This document shows positions 1-9,548 of a stretch of DNA of 50,230 nucleotides, in pieces. The notes under the pieces are model-generated. The model saw only the letters and a program-made list of their open reading frames with translations, was not told where the DNA came from and made no database searches. The stretch is from Thiotrichales bacterium. Lineage in GTDB: Bacteria; Pseudomonadota; Gammaproteobacteria; SZUA-229. How positions within the stretch are numbered: position 1 is the first letter of the stretch; each line of letters starts with the position of its first letter. The translations under genes were made by a program, and so were the position numbers. Location of the stretch: contig CP070838.1 in the NCBI GenBank assembly GCA_020341835.1, positions 1,282,890-1,333,119 on the forward strand, in the 5' to 3' direction.

Positions 1-39
1 ATGCTCATATCGTTTTCACCAACCAACAGGAGATATGCG

Positions 40-204
40 ATGAGTGACTATGAATTACAGATTCTGGAAACCTGCAGATATTACGATGAGAAAATGCATG
101 CAGCCGAGCTTGAGGACGTCGAAATTCTGTCTTCGGTGGTTCCTGGCAGCCGTCTGCACGAGCTGATTCATAATCCGATCGACAGTGGTATCGACGAAGG
201 GTGA
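40..204 (+). CDS. small hypothetical protein (54 aa)
   Basis: Short acidic protein of unknown function starting MSDYELQIL. The ATG at 40 is preferred over the one at position 1 because a CAGGAG ribosome-binding site lies just upstream of it. There is no signal peptide or membrane segment, and I recognise no domain. A terminator-like hairpin follows at about 279. The gene may be the end of an operon that lies to the left of the window. Confidence 0.5.
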   Translation: MSDYELQILETCRYYDEKMHAAELEDVEILSSVVPGSRLHELIHNPIDSGIDEG

Positions 205-278
205 GCTTCCCGTTAGATCCCGCCATCACTCAACCCCTCACGAAGCATTTCCAATGTCGGGTGATGGATTTAGGATCG

Positions 279-315
279 CCGGAGTGGTTTAGCCGGCCGC
301 TCCGGTACTTTTTTT
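279..315 (+). terminator. intrinsic terminator-like hairpin
   Basis: CCGGAG at 279-284 pairs with CTCCGG at 300-305, with further G+C-rich pairing inside, and a run of seven T follows at 309-315. This is the classic layout of a rho-independent terminator for rightward transcription and probably ends the small gene at 40-204. The rest of the 205-515 gap shows no coding potential or tRNA that I can see. Confidence 0.6.
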
Positions 316-515
316 GATGGCGTGATCAAGCACCCAGAGGAGAACAGCGCCCGTGTCGATACCCCGGTATCAATCGTCAAATCAGCGCGGCAGGGCAAAA
401 GCCTTGCGGGTACTGCCCTGCCGCGGCTGCACCAGAAACTGCAGTCGCTTCCAGCGCTGTAATGGTGCGCCCTGGCGTATCAAACCGTAAACATAAACAG
501 ACGGAGGAACCTTGC

Positions 516-740
516 ATGCGCATCTCTACCCTGGACCCGATCAGCATGAATGATGTCACTGACATCGATAATGCACCTTTCGTAATCGAAGGAGACGGTC
601 CGAATGCATTGAAAATATATTTCGAAAACGAGGCCAACAAGGCAGAATACCTGGATATTCCGCTGCACACGGCCAATAGCACCCTGTCTGCTGCCTACGC
701 CAGGGTAGCCGATTCCGACATCACCGGCACGATCAACTGA
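516..740 (+). CDS. small hypothetical protein (74 aa)
   Basis: Acidic 74-residue protein starting MRISTLDPISMND. The ATG at 516 has a strong GGAGG ribosome-binding site at 503-507, so it is preferred over the upstream in-frame start at 462. No motif, signal peptide or membrane segment is visible and I do not recognise the family. It lies alone, convergent with the beta-barrel gene of the leftward operon that ends at 766. Confidence 0.5.
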   Translation: MRISTLDPISMNDVTDIDNAPFVIEGDGPNALKIYFENEANKAEYLDIPLHTANSTLSAAYARVADSDITGTIN

Positions 741-765
741 AATCGTCTGCGACTGCAAGTGCTTG

Positions 766-2031
766 CTAGAAATACCAGGCCAGCTGTGCAAACACGCTAA
801 GGCTGGTACTGAATGTCTTTCCCGGCACAGCGGAATCGATGCCGCCGTACTCGGTACCCGGCGCACCGATGGGCACACCCAGCGCAGCCAGCAATTGCAG
901 ATCCTGTTTCAGATCGTACGCGCTGACCAGTTGTGCCAGCATAGAAGCGTCGCTCAAATTAATGAAGGCATTGGGCGTCAGCAACCATAACGGTGTCATT
1001 TCAACTGTGGCTGAAGCGGCAAGGTAATGCCGACCAAGTGTAAACAGCTCACCACGGACGATGCGTTCGACCAGATCAGGATTGTTCGCCAGTGCCGCAG
1101 GGCTGTAATTGCCGTCATCAATACCGAAGCCGTTATAGAAATACTCGAGTATTCCGCTGGTATTTTTACCCCAGCCAATCCACGAGTATGAAAGACTGGT
1201 AACCAGGCTGAAGACATTATCCGTCTCGGTATCGGTCAGGGTGATATCACCGCGCCAGACGCCACCGCCGACATTGGTGATGCCGCCAAGGCCAAACACC
1301 TTGTCGTCGAAATGCTGCGCGACCAGCAAATCATATTCCTTTTCACCGGCAAAGCCGTGATACTTGGCTGCGATCGAGTCAACATCGCTGCTGACGTCAC
1401 CGCTGATATCGCGCCTTAGCACCCAGACGGCCTGCAGGTCATCACCATTCTGGCGCAGATACTGGCCGTAGAGCATGTCATCACCGGTCTTGTACTCCTT
1501 GTCGACCGCTGCCGGGTCAAACGGGTTGAAAAAATCCATCGGCGTGTAGATCAGACCATTGCCCCAGCTGACGGCCTGGCGGCCGATGCGGGCGACTGCA
1601 TTCGCAGACGTGATATCGACGTAGAGTCGATCGAGCCGATGAACGAGTACACTGTTGCTGTCCTGACTGATCACATGGGTCAGATCCATCAAACGAAACT
1701 CGTCGGTAGGGATGCGTTGCGGTATTAACAGGTTACCCGGAAGACTGCTGGCGATGACAAACCCGTCGCCCTTGCCCGCAAGCAACTGGTAATCGGCAGC
1801 CAGCCTTACCGCGTCCTTTTGTCCGCTGAACTTGAGGCGCAGGTCACCGAAGTGGTCAACGGATGGCGTATCAACGACGTCGAGGAATATGCTCTCATCG
1901 GGAAAGGTATTCAACTGAAAAATGTACTTGGCATGCCCGCCCTTGAACAGATTCCGATCGGCAAAGGCCGATGCTGCCAGCATGCATGACATTATGCACA
2001 CCAGCGCAGACAGCGACAGCTTATGATTCAT
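766..2031 (-). CDS. outer-membrane beta-barrel protein (DUF1302-like)
   Basis: A 421-residue exported protein. The N terminus has a clear signal peptide (hydrophobic run, then AASAFA before DRNLF). The body is rich in alternating polar/hydrophobic strands and ends in AQLAWYF, the terminal aromatic signature of outer-membrane barrels. The stretch around GRQAVSWGNGLIYTPMDFFNP resembles DUF1302-type barrels. Its ATG overlaps the stop codon of the upstream ATPase gene (ATGA), so it is the last gene of the five-gene LolA/ABC operon. It may be the outer-membrane receiver or exit point of that transporter; this is inferred from context. Family assignment is tentative. Confidence 0.7.
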   Translation of the reverse strand: MNHKLSLSALVCIMSCMLAASAFADRNLFKGGHAKYIFQLNTFPDESIFLDVVDTPSVDHFGDLRLKFSGQKDAVRLAADYQLLAGKGDGFVIASSLPGNLLIPQRIPTDEFRLMDLTHVISQDSNSVLVHRLDRLYVDITSANAVARIGRQAVSWGNGLIYTPMDFFNPFDPAAVDKEYKTGDDMLYGQYLRQNGDDLQAVWVLRRDISGDVSSDVDSIAAKYHGFAGEKEYDLLVAQHFDDKVFGLGGITNVGGGVWRGDITLTDTETDNVFSLVTSLSYSWIGWGKNTSGILEYFYNGFGIDDGNYSPAALANNPDLVERIVRGELFTLGRHYLAASATVEMTPLWLLTPNAFINLSDASMLAQLVSAYDLKQDLQLLAALGVPIGAPGTEYGGIDSAVPGKTFSTSLSVFAQLAWYF

Positions 2032-2735
2032 GAAACTACTGTCGATGGGTGCTGCTGTTTTTCGTCGCTGATGATCTTGCCGTCACGCATCTTGATCAAG
2101 CGCTTGGCATACGCCATCACACGGGTGTCATGGGTGGCAATAACAAAGGTAATGTTGTGATGCTGATTCAGCTCGACAAACAGGTCCATAAGCTGCGTTG
2201 CCGTCACAGAATCAAGATTTGCAGTCGGCTCATCGGCCAGCACCAGTGCCGGCTGGCTGACGATGGCCCGGGCAACCGCGACCCGCTGCTGCTGTCCACC
2301 CGACAGCTGGGCAGGACGGCGGTCTTCCATGCCTTCGAGGCCGACTTCCTTCAGAATGTCGTGTGAACGGTGTGATCTTTCCTGCGCCGGTTCACCGCGT
2401 ACCTGCATCACAAACTCGACGTTCTCACGCGCGGTCAACACCGGAATCAGGTTGTAGGCCTGGAATACAAAACCGATCTTGTGCAGACGCATGTCGGCCA
2501 GCGGCCCCTTGCCTAGCTGGTCGACGCGCGTATCGCCCACCTGGATCTGACCGCTGTCCGGGGTATCGAGTCCGCCCATCGCGTTCAGCAAGGTGGTTTT
2601 TCCGGAACCGGACGGCCCGGACAAACAGACGAAATCGCCCGCCTCGATTTCGATGGAAACGTGATCCAGGCCGGTAATGATTTCTTCGCCCTGTTGAAAG
2701 GTTTTGCACAGGTCCTTGCAAACAATGGAACTCAT
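2028..2735 (-). CDS. ABC transporter ATP-binding protein (LolD/MacB type)
   Basis: A 235-residue ATPase that drives the two FtsX-type permeases encoded just upstream. All catalytic motifs are intact: Walker [11 protein letters not shown]-loop FVFQAYN, signature LSGGQQQR, Walker B LVLADEP and switch IATHD. The sequence belongs to the LolD/MacB/FtsE branch, whose members power extraction of lipoproteins or other substrates from the inner membrane rather than classical import. It lies 59 bp after the first permease gene and overlaps the start of the beta-barrel gene. It is probably not the housekeeping LolD, because the operon has two different permeases plus a LolA-like protein and a barrel. 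Confidence 0.9.
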   Translation of the reverse strand: MSSIVCKDLCKTFQQGEEIITGLDHVSIEIEAGDFVCLSGPSGSGKTTLLNAMGGLDTPDSGQIQVGDTRVDQLGKGPLADMRLHKIGFVFQAYNLIPVLTARENVEFVMQVRGEPAQERSHRSHDILKEVGLEGMEDRRPAQLSGGQQQRVAVARAIVSQPALVLADEPTANLDSVTATQLMDLFVELNQHHNITFVIATHDTRVMAYAKRLIKMRDGKIISDEKQQHPSTVVS

Positions 2736-2794
2736 GAGGTGATTCCTGTTCGGTTTAGTCTTGTTTGATGAAAGTGATACATGGTCAGCAAATA

Positions 2795-4030
2795 TCAGGT
2801 CTTGTTCAGAGCTTCGATCGGGTTGTAACTGGCCGCCCGCCAGGCCGGCAGGATGCTGGTCAACAGGCCGAGGATGATCACGATCAGGTTCGCCAGAATC
2901 ATGTCATTCAGTTTCAATGCCGGGTACAGCATGCTGCTGGTGCCCATCATTTCCATACCTTCGGCAACGACGGAGATATCGATGCCACCCTGCAGCGGTA
3001 TGATGGTGCCGACGGCGATGGCGTTGCCGAGGGCAAGACCGATCAGCAACAACAGCAGTGATTCCATCAGGATCTGATAAAGGATCGTGCTCGGGCGCAT
3101 GCCCAGCGCCTGCATCAGCCCGATCTCGCGTACGCGTTCGAACACGGCCATCACCAGCGTATTGACCAGCCCGAATGACAAGGCCAGAAACACAATGATG
3201 ATCCAGACCAGGACGAACCCGTCCATCATCGCCAGCATGCTGCCGAGATAAGTGTCGATCTCGTACCAGGGGAGCGTTTCGACATCGTTACCTGCGGCCT
3301 GCTGAATGCCTCCTAACCAGCGGTCAACATTTCGGTAATCACCGCCGCTGATCGCAACTTCGGATACGCTGTTTCCAAGCTTCAGCATTTTCTGCACGGT
3401 CTCACGGCCGCCGTAGATATAGGTTTCTTCGAGACTGGCCAGTTTGGCCTTGTAGACGCCGACGATACGGAAACCGCGGTCGGCAATATTGTTGTCGGGG
3501 TCCTGACTCATCACGACCACACGCTTGCCGAGGTCCGTCTCCAGCCGATCGGCCATTTTTGCACCGATCACGAGCCCCCGGTCGCTGCTGTCTTCGAGGA
3601 AACGACCCTCGATAATCGTCTCCAGGTCGAAGCTGACCTTGACTTCGCTCTGTGGCTCGACACCGAGCAAGACGACGCCGCGACTGTCGCGTTCACTCGA
3701 GATCACGGCCGGCACGCGTACACGGCTGGTCCATGCCGTCACTTCCGGTACTCGCATCGCGCTGAGCAAGGCATCGTGCGGTGCGGGCATACTGTTGTTG
3801 ACGTTCGGGTCATCGCGGTAGTCAGGGTGGTGAATCTGCACTTCGCCCGGCAGACCGCGAATACCGTTCAGCAACATGTCATCAACCATGCCACGCATCA
3901 GCGCCGTCATGAAAATCATCGCCCAGACTCCCACCGTGATCGCTGCAAGCATGATCAAAGTACGGCGGTGATTGCGCCACAGGTTGCGCCAGGCCAGCAT
4001 CAATATCGCTTTTAACGGCAACCCGCTCAT
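2795..4030 (-). CDS. ABC transporter permease, FtsX/LolE family
   Basis: A 411-residue inner-membrane permease of the MacB/LolCE type: one N-terminal membrane helix (after MLAWRNLWRNHRRTL), a large periplasmic domain of about 200 residues, then three C-terminal helices with the FtsX signature region FERVREIGLMQALGM. It pairs with the neighbouring permease at 4027-5256, which has the same architecture and the same N-terminal AWRNLWR motif, so the transporter is probably a heterodimer like LolC-LolE. Its ATG overlaps the stop codon of the upstream permease gene by 4 bp, indicating translational coupling. Confidence 0.88.
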   Translation of the reverse strand: MSGLPLKAILMLAWRNLWRNHRRTLIMLAAITVGVWAMIFMTALMRGMVDDMLLNGIRGLPGEVQIHHPDYRDDPNVNNSMPAPHDALLSAMRVPEVTAWTSRVRVPAVISSERDSRGVVLLGVEPQSEVKVSFDLETIIEGRFLEDSSDRGLVIGAKMADRLETDLGKRVVVMSQDPDNNIADRGFRIVGVYKAKLASLEETYIYGGRETVQKMLKLGNSVSEVAISGGDYRNVDRWLGGIQQAAGNDVETLPWYEIDTYLGSMLAMMDGFVLVWIIIVFLALSFGLVNTLVMAVFERVREIGLMQALGMRPSTILYQILMESLLLLLIGLALGNAIAVGTIIPLQGGIDISVVAEGMEMMGTSSMLYPALKLNDMILANLIVIILGLLTSILPAWRAASYNPIEALNKT

Positions 4031-5256
4031 ACTGCCCTCATCGCGGTGACGGGCTGGAGGAAGAACAGCCGGATAGCCGGGTATATCGAAGCCAGCAGAC
4101 TGAATACGAACACGACGCTGGGTCCGAGCATGATCGACAGGATCGACAGGCTCGGGTACATGCGATCCGGCAGGTTGAAACGCTCGGCCATGTCTTCCAT
4201 GCCCGGGTAGGAAAAGCCGACGATGCTGAGGTACCAGGTCATCACAATACCGAGCAGTGCGCCGATCGCCAGTCCGAGGCCGGACATCACCGCCGTTTCC
4301 GTGATCACCAGACTGCCGAGCCTGGCCGGTTTGACGCCGAGGGCCATCATGACACCGAATTCACGGGTGCGTTCGAGTACCGACATGAGCTGGGTATTGA
4401 GTACGCTGAACGCAACCAGCACGATCAGTACTCCGTACATAAACCAGGCACTGGTAAAGTCCGCCTGAATGGCCTGCTTGAGGCCTGGCTGCAGCAGTTC
4501 CCAGTCGAGCACCACGAGCTCGTCACGGTCCTTTAGCACGCTACTGACTGACTGTTTTGCGGATTCAACCTCTGACAGGTCGGCGGCATTGATGACGATG
4601 TTATGACCACGCCCTTCCATTCCGAACAGGTCCTGAAAATAGCCGATCGGCAGCTGCGCCATACTGCGGTCAATTTCAGCGATACCCGATTCGAAAATAC
4701 CGGTAACGATCGCGATACCAGCGGCGAACGAACCATCGTGGCCACTGCCCAGCAGGGTCAGTTCGTCGCCTATGCCAACACGCAGATTGCGTGCGAGCAC
4801 GGCACCGATGATGATCTCCTCGGTATTCAGTCCGGTGAAATAGCCGCCCCTGGTAATCAGACCCGGCAAGGTGGATACCTTCGGTTCGTACTCCGGCTCG
4901 ACGCCGATGATCTGCAGACCGTAAGAACGCTCTTCGCTTGAGGTCATCGCGAATGCAACACCACGCGCTGCAACAGACTCGTTGCCGAGCTGATCACGTA
5001 CCCTGCCCGCCAGCGAAATGATCGCGTCGATACTGCTGCGCATTTTGGGTTCTTCGTTATACCCCTCGCGCTGGATCTGCATGTGGCCGGTATACGACTT
5101 CAGTGAATTGTCGATCATCATCTGGTAACTGCCCAGCTGCAACGAGATCGAGAACACCAGAATCAGGTTGGAGAAAATCATCGCGCCCACGGTCAGCCAG
5201 GTGCGGCGCTTGTGCCGCCACAGGTTACGCCACGCCATGCGCAGTGTGATAGTCAC
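4027..5256 (-). CDS. ABC transporter permease, FtsX/LolC family
   Basis: A 409-residue partner of the permease at 2795-4030, with one N-terminal helix (MAWRNLWRHKRRTW), a periplasmic domain and three C-terminal helices with LERTREFGVMMALGV. The start is GTG at 5256, overlapping the TGA of the LolA-like gene (GTGA), which supports translational coupling; an in-frame ATG at 5238 is an alternative without a ribosome-binding site. The two permeases are diverged paralogues, so each probably has its own substrate or partner contact. Substrate unknown. Confidence 0.87.
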   Translation of the reverse strand: MTITLRMAWRNLWRHKRRTWLTVGAMIFSNLILVFSISLQLGSYQMMIDNSLKSYTGHMQIQREGYNEEPKMRSSIDAIISLAGRVRDQLGNESVAARGVAFAMTSSEERSYGLQIIGVEPEYEPKVSTLPGLITRGGYFTGLNTEEIIIGAVLARNLRVGIGDELTLLGSGHDGSFAAGIAIVTGIFESGIAEIDRSMAQLPIGYFQDLFGMEGRGHNIVINAADLSEVESAKQSVSSVLKDRDELVVLDWELLQPGLKQAIQADFTSAWFMYGVLIVLVAFSVLNTQLMSVLERTREFGVMMALGVKPARLGSLVITETAVMSGLGLAIGALLGIVMTWYLSIVGFSYPGMEDMAERFNLPDRMYPSLSILSIMLGPSVVFVFSLLASIYPAIRLFFLQPVTAMRAV

Positions 5257-6002
5257 TGTCGCGGATTTCTCAGATTCGACAGCGTGAACAGGCTGTCAGG
5301 GTGCGATACGTTGAACTCGATTTCCTTGACGGACATTTCAGTCCATTCATCCGGTGCATCCACCTTGCCCATGCGAATAATGCTGGCCACGGTGCGTCCG
5401 CCCAGCTCTTTGATTTCCAGCGCCTTCATGGTCTTGACCAGCACACCGTCCTGGTCCCAGAACTGCTGTTCCAGCAGAACATGATCATCACGAATCGTCA
5501 GCACTTCCTTGCCCCATACCACCGCGGCCTCTTCGTGCGGTATCGATTCGATCACGTAAACCTTGTGACCATCCTGTTCGCGCGTCTCGATCAGGCTGTG
5601 ATCATACTGGTCGATGATGTCGGTCGACTTGCTGATATCCTTGTTGGAAAAATCACTCCCCATCCAGCTCTGGCTCATCATCGACGACGGCACTTTGATG
5701 ATGCGGTTGACCTTGGGCGCAAAGGTCCACATGTTGTTGTCCTTCAACAGGGTGCCGTTGCCGGCATCCTTTTTCGGCTCGGTCACGCGCACCAGCGAGG
5801 TTTTTTCACCCTGGGTCCAGGACCGCATCGACATACTGCGCTGCCAGTCGGGGCGATGGATGGTCATCGACATATTCGAGTACGATGAGGTACCGCGCCA
5901 GTGGTCCATGGCTTTCTGGATCAGGTCACGCGGGTCGATATCCGCGGACAGAACCAGCGGCGAAAACAGGCAGGCCAACACCAGGGTATAAAGTCGATTC
6001 AT
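5253..6002 (-). CDS. LolA-like outer-membrane lipoprotein-sorting protein
   Basis: A 249-residue periplasmic protein with a signal peptide (MNRLYTLVLACLFSPLVLSA) and no lipobox cysteine. The mature part resembles the LolA_like family (outer membrane lipoprotein-sorting protein), a half-open beta-barrel that can carry a lipid chain across the periplasm. Typical features are the N-terminal helix DLIQKAMDHWRGTSSYSNMSMTI, then SMMSQSWMGSDFSNKDI. It is the first gene of the five-gene operon and has a good GGGAG ribosome-binding site. With the two FtsX permeases, the ATPase and the barrel it suggests a carrier between inner and outer membrane. It is not the housekeeping LolA by sequence. Confidence 0.8.
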   Translation of the reverse strand: MNRLYTLVLACLFSPLVLSADIDPRDLIQKAMDHWRGTSSYSNMSMTIHRPDWQRSMSMRSWTQGEKTSLVRVTEPKKDAGNGTLLKDNNMWTFAPKVNRIIKVPSSMMSQSWMGSDFSNKDISKSTDIIDQYDHSLIETREQDGHKVYVIESIPHEEAAVVWGKEVLTIRDDHVLLEQQFWDQDGVLVKTMKALEIKELGGRTVASIIRMGKVDAPDEWTEMSVKEIEFNVSHPDSLFTLSNLRNPRQ

Positions 6003-6400
6003 CGTATTTCTCCCATGCCACTCAGGCCGTAGAGTTTAATTCCTGCCGCGCCTCGGAACAACGATGCGTTCACTCGATATATTCGATAGCTTTTTCCTGT
6101 CGAAGCCATTTTCGAAAGCGTTCAATTTTTGCTTCCAGCGAACAAGTGGGCGGGAGAGAATCAAGATAATGACCGTATTCGATGCGAATCGCGGTCTGCT
6201 CTTCAATATCAAGCGAATGTCATTCCCGGATGTCGTTATTTTCTTCGGTCATGCACCCCTCAGCGACAACCCGGTTTTGACAGCGTGGCATTCATTAGTC
6301 ACAAGGCATCTTCCATTCGTCGGTATATTATTTCAATATCCCAACATAAGTATTAGAATTAATTGAAATTATCGCTGAACGTCAGCTGCCGGGGAATTCT
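6003..6400. other. 398-bp intergenic region between divergent genes
   Basis: This gap separates the leftward LolA-like operon from the rightward propeller gene and must hold both promoters. It is A+T-richer than the flanking genes, especially from 6320 to 6370. A TTGACA lies at 6277-6282 but no good -10 hexamer is spaced correctly, and a TATATT at 6324-6329 lacks a clear -35, so I do not call a promoter. Short open frames here have no ribosome-binding site and no recognisable product. Confidence 0.5.
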
Positions 6401-8080
6401 ATGAGACAGTCGAGAGCATCTGAACAAAACCGCTGGTTGTTAATTGTCTCGGTGTTACTCGTCGGATTGGTCAGTCTTGTCCAGCCTGGCTGTGACTGCA
6501 GTACGGACGGTTCCTTCGGTGTAGCACCGGTCGCTTCGGTATTTCCGGAGGAAAATTCGGATACCGCGCTGGTGAGCACGGAGGTTGTCGTCTTCTTTGG
6601 CGTAGACATGAATGGCCCATCGGTTGAATCCGCATTCACGCTCACCGAGTCGGGCGGTGCGGACCAGCCGGCAGTCGTCGTTTACGACGCAACGACTATG
6701 GCCGCCACGCTGACTCCGGTTGCCGACCTCATTTCCGGTACAGAATACACAGCAACGATCAGTTCCTCCATTCAAGATGCAGCCGGAAATTTGCCCCTGG
6801 CCAGCGATTTCGTCTGGAGCTTTTCAATCAGCCAGGCAACCGAACTGGTATCCAAGGATACAGGCGGTATTGTTGGTGTTGACACCAGCGCCAATGCCTC
6901 AATCGACGGCAACGGTCGTTTTGTCGTGTTCGAGTCCGAAGCCACAAACCTGACTACGGCATCAACCACATTAAACAGAAACCATATTTACCGTAAAGAC
7001 AATATTACCGGTGAAGTGCTTCTTGTCAGCAGTGACGCTGTAGGACTTGAGGCCAACAATAACAGCTTCTCCCCCCGCATCAGTGATGACGGCCGCTTTG
7101 TTGTGTTCATGTCAAATGCAACCAATCTCTCATCGATTTTTACCGGGGGAACCCTGCAGGTATTTATCAAGGATATGGACGACGGCTCCGTGGACCTTGT
7201 CAGCCGCGATGCAAGCGGGCTTGTTGTTGCCAACAACACAGCAGAGAATCCTGATGTCAGCAATGACGGTCGTTTTGTCGTATTCGAGTCGAGAGCAACG
7301 AACCTGTCGTTACTGAATTTAAATGGTGCTACCCAGATTTTCATAAAAGACATGAGCGACGACTCTGTTGCTATGGTAAGCCGGAACACCACTCAGACAG
7401 CAGGCGGCACGGGTGACAGTAATCGTCCTCGCATGAGTCCGGATGCGCGATTCATCGTATTTGATTCAATCGCAGGCAGCAGCATTGTAGCAACGGCGAC
7501 ATCGATCCGGTCGGTGTATCTGGTCGATACGAGCGCTCCCACTGTCACCGAGCTTGTCAGTGTCGATAGCAGTGGCGTTCAGGGTAACGGTGCAAGCGTT
7601 AATGCCAGTATCAGTGATGACGGTACATTTATCGCGTTTGAGTCACAGGCCACCAATCTGATCACTGGCGACACGAATGGCGCCCTGTCAGATATCTTCC
7701 GTCGAGATCGCACCTCACCCGGGCTGACCGAACTGGTCAGCACAGCGGATGGTATTACCAGCGGTGATGATGCCAGTATCGGTGCATCGATCAGCGCCAA
7801 TGGCAGCTTTGTGGCTTTCGAGTCGGCATCGACCAACCTGGTTACCGAAACAAACCTCGGCCTGACCGACATATTCGTGCGCGATTTCTCCACAGCACCG
7901 ACCGTCACGGTCGAGAAAATCAATCTGTCACAAACCGGGCAGGAAGCAACCAATAACAGTACGAATGCATCGATCAGCTCAGATGGACGTTATGTCAGCT
8001 TTGACTCGCCGTTCAATTATGACGTCGTCGACACGAATACGATCAATGATGTCTACAGGTCAAACAACAACACTTTCTAG
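6401..8080 (+). CDS. secreted seven-repeat beta-propeller protein with Big_5-like domain
   Basis: A 559-residue exported protein. The N terminus has a hydrophobic signal segment ending at VQPGCDC; this could be a lipoprotein site, although the lipobox is imperfect. Residues about 40-145 resemble the bacterial Ig-like Big_5 (SbsA) domain (sequence around GTEYTATISSSIQDAAGNLP). The rest carries seven repeats built on S-x-D/N-G-R-F-V-V-F-x-S-x-A-T-N-L, starting near residues 171, 230, 289, 349, 407, 467 and 528, a spacing of 56-61 residues, like TolB/PD40 propeller blades. Start at ATG 6401 with GGGG upstream. It probably acts in the periplasm or on the surface; substrate unknown. Confidence 0.75.
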   Translation: MRQSRASEQNRWLLIVSVLLVGLVSLVQPGCDCSTDGSFGVAPVASVFPEENSDTALVSTEVVVFFGVDMNGPSVESAFTLTESGGADQPAVVVYDATTMAATLTPVADLISGTEYTATISSSIQDAAGNLPLASDFVWSFSISQATELVSKDTGGIVGVDTSANASIDGNGRFVVFESEATNLTTASTTLNRNHIYRKDNITGEVLLVSSDAVGLEANNNSFSPRISDDGRFVVFMSNATNLSSIFTGGTLQVFIKDMDDGSVDLVSRDASGLVVANNTAENPDVSNDGRFVVFESRATNLSLLNLNGATQIFIKDMSDDSVAMVSRNTTQTAGGTGDSNRPRMSPDARFIVFDSIAGSSIVATATSIRSVYLVDTSAPTVTELVSVDSSGVQGNGASVNASISDDGTFIAFESQATNLITGDTNGALSDIFRRDRTSPGLTELVSTADGITSGDDASIGASISANGSFVAFESASTNLVTETNLGLTDIFVRDFSTAPTVTVEKINLSQTGQEATNNSTNASISSDGRYVSFDSPFNYDVVDTNTINDVYRSNNNTF

Positions 8081-8087
8081 CGGATGG

Positions 8088-9548
8088 TCATTCTGAACCT
8101 TCGCCTGCCGGTATCTGGCTCAGGAAATGCTGTACCAGTATGTCATCGTAGTCACGAATGCGGGTCACATACTGCACCGGCTCGTTACCTCGGGCATAGC
8201 CGTATCTCAGGTCCTTGTAATATTCTTTTTCGGCGAGCAAAGGCAAAACTTCCTTCATATCGATCCAGTGGTACGGACTCTTACCCAGTTTTCTCGCAAG
8301 CCCCTGAGCATCGCGGAAGTGTCCCCGGCCGACATTGTAGGCGGCCAGTGCCATCCAGGTGCGATCCGGCTCGGTCACTTCTTCGTCGAACATGTTTTTC
8401 ATCTTGGCGTGGTATTTCGCGCCGGCGAAGATATTCTGTTTGGCATCAAGCCGGCTGGTCACACCCAGTGATTTGGCGACCGGCTGCGTTAACATCATGA
8501 TGCCGCGCACACCGGTCGGACTTTTGGCTTTCGGATTCCAGTGTGACTCCTGGTAACTCTGTGCCGCGAGTAATCCCGGTCGGATGCCGTTCTCTTCGGC
8601 TGCCTGGATAAACCATTCCTTGTATTTTGGCAGCCTGCCCTTGATACGCCGCTTGAATTTCTGGATATCGACGTAATCGAATACTTCGATGTGTCCGTAG
8701 TACTTTTCGACATCCTGGTCATAGGCACCGCTTTGCTGGTATTCGATGAACCACTTGTGGATGACCGTGTCGAGTCGCGGGTTGTCCCTCGGGTACATCC
8801 AGGCCAGCTGCGAACCCTTGTGCAGGGTGAATTTGACGGAGATTTCCGGGTAGTAGCGGCGGTTGATGTCGAATATGGTCGAGTCACTGACGGTACATTC
8901 GATCTCTCGATCCCGGACTTTTTCCAGCAGTGCCGGCGTCAGCAGGCTGGCGCTCGGGTTCCAGTCAACGCCGGGGTATTCCTTATATAATGTATCCGCA
9001 TAACTGGTCTCAGCGGGAATCACGATTTCCCGCCCTCGCAGATCGTCGATCTCGGAAACGAAGCCTGAATCGCGATGGCACACCAGATACTCGCTGATAT
9101 CCATGTAGGCCGGGCCGAAATCAAACTCCCGTCCGCGTTCGTCGGTGATGGTAAGACCGGCCGCTGCAATATCACCCTCGCCTTTACGCAGCGCAGCGAT
9201 AACGGCTTCGGTCGAATCGAATTCGACATATCGCGTGTTTACCCCCAGCGACTGCGCAAATGACTGAGCCATATCGAACTCGGGTCCGGCGGGTTTGTCC
9301 TCGCGGTCGATATAATAGGTTGTCGGCTGGTTGGTGGTCAGTACGATCAGCTCATTTCTTTCAATGATTTGATCGAGCAGATCGCTGGCAACTTTCTGTT
9401 GCGGCTCGGGTTTGGGCTGCGGCTCTGCCTGGGACTGTGGCTGGGACTGGGATTGTATTTGCGTCGGCTGTTCCTGATCGCTGCACGAGGCGATAAACAG
9501 GCCGAAAGCAATAATAAAAAGTACACCTGTGAACGGTTTGAGTTTCAT
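8088..9548 (-). CDS. mltF: membrane-bound lytic murein transglycosylase F
   Basis: A 486-residue lipoprotein that cleaves the glycan strands of peptidoglycan. The signal peptide ends in a good lipobox (LFIASC), followed by a Q/P-rich linker. An SBP_bac_3-like regulatory domain (FDMAQSFAQSLGVNTRYVEF, KGEGDIAAAGLTITDER) precedes a C-terminal SLT domain with the catalytic glutamate near residue 334 in AAQSYQESHWNP, and the motif GVRGIMMLT. E. coli MltF is 518 residues with the same order. Its ATG overlaps the stop codon of the M16 peptidase gene, so the two are co-translated. It probably acts on the inner face of the outer membrane. Confidence 0.93.
   Translation of the reverse strand: MKLKPFTGVLFIIAFGLFIASCSDQEQPTQIQSQSQPQSQAEPQPKPEPQQKVASDLLDQIIERNELIVLTTNQPTTYYIDREDKPAGPEFDMAQSFAQSLGVNTRYVEFDSTEAVIAALRKGEGDIAAAGLTITDERGREFDFGPAYMDISEYLVCHRDSGFVSEIDDLRGREIVIPAETSYADTLYKEYPGVDWNPSASLLTPALLEKVRDREIECTVSDSTIFDINRRYYPEISVKFTLHKGSQLAWMYPRDNPRLDTVIHKWFIEYQQSGAYDQDVEKYYGHIEVFDYVDIQKFKRRIKGRLPKYKEWFIQAAEENGIRPGLLAAQSYQESHWNPKAKSPTGVRGIMMLTQPVAKSLGVTSRLDAKQNIFAGAKYHAKMKNMFDEEVTEPDRTWMALAAYNVGRGHFRDAQGLARKLGKSPYHWIDMKEVLPLLAEKEYYKDLRYGYARGNEPVQYVTRIRDYDDILVQHFLSQIPAGEGSE

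Noticed and set aside
2028..5256. Housekeeping lolCDE
   Set aside because: The operon carries its own LolA-like protein and a beta-barrel and the permeases are diverged from LolC/LolE, so a specialised transporter is more likely.
6064..6366. 100-codon open frame in the gap before the propeller gene
   Set aside because: No ribosome-binding site, A+T-rich intergenic composition and no recognisable product.
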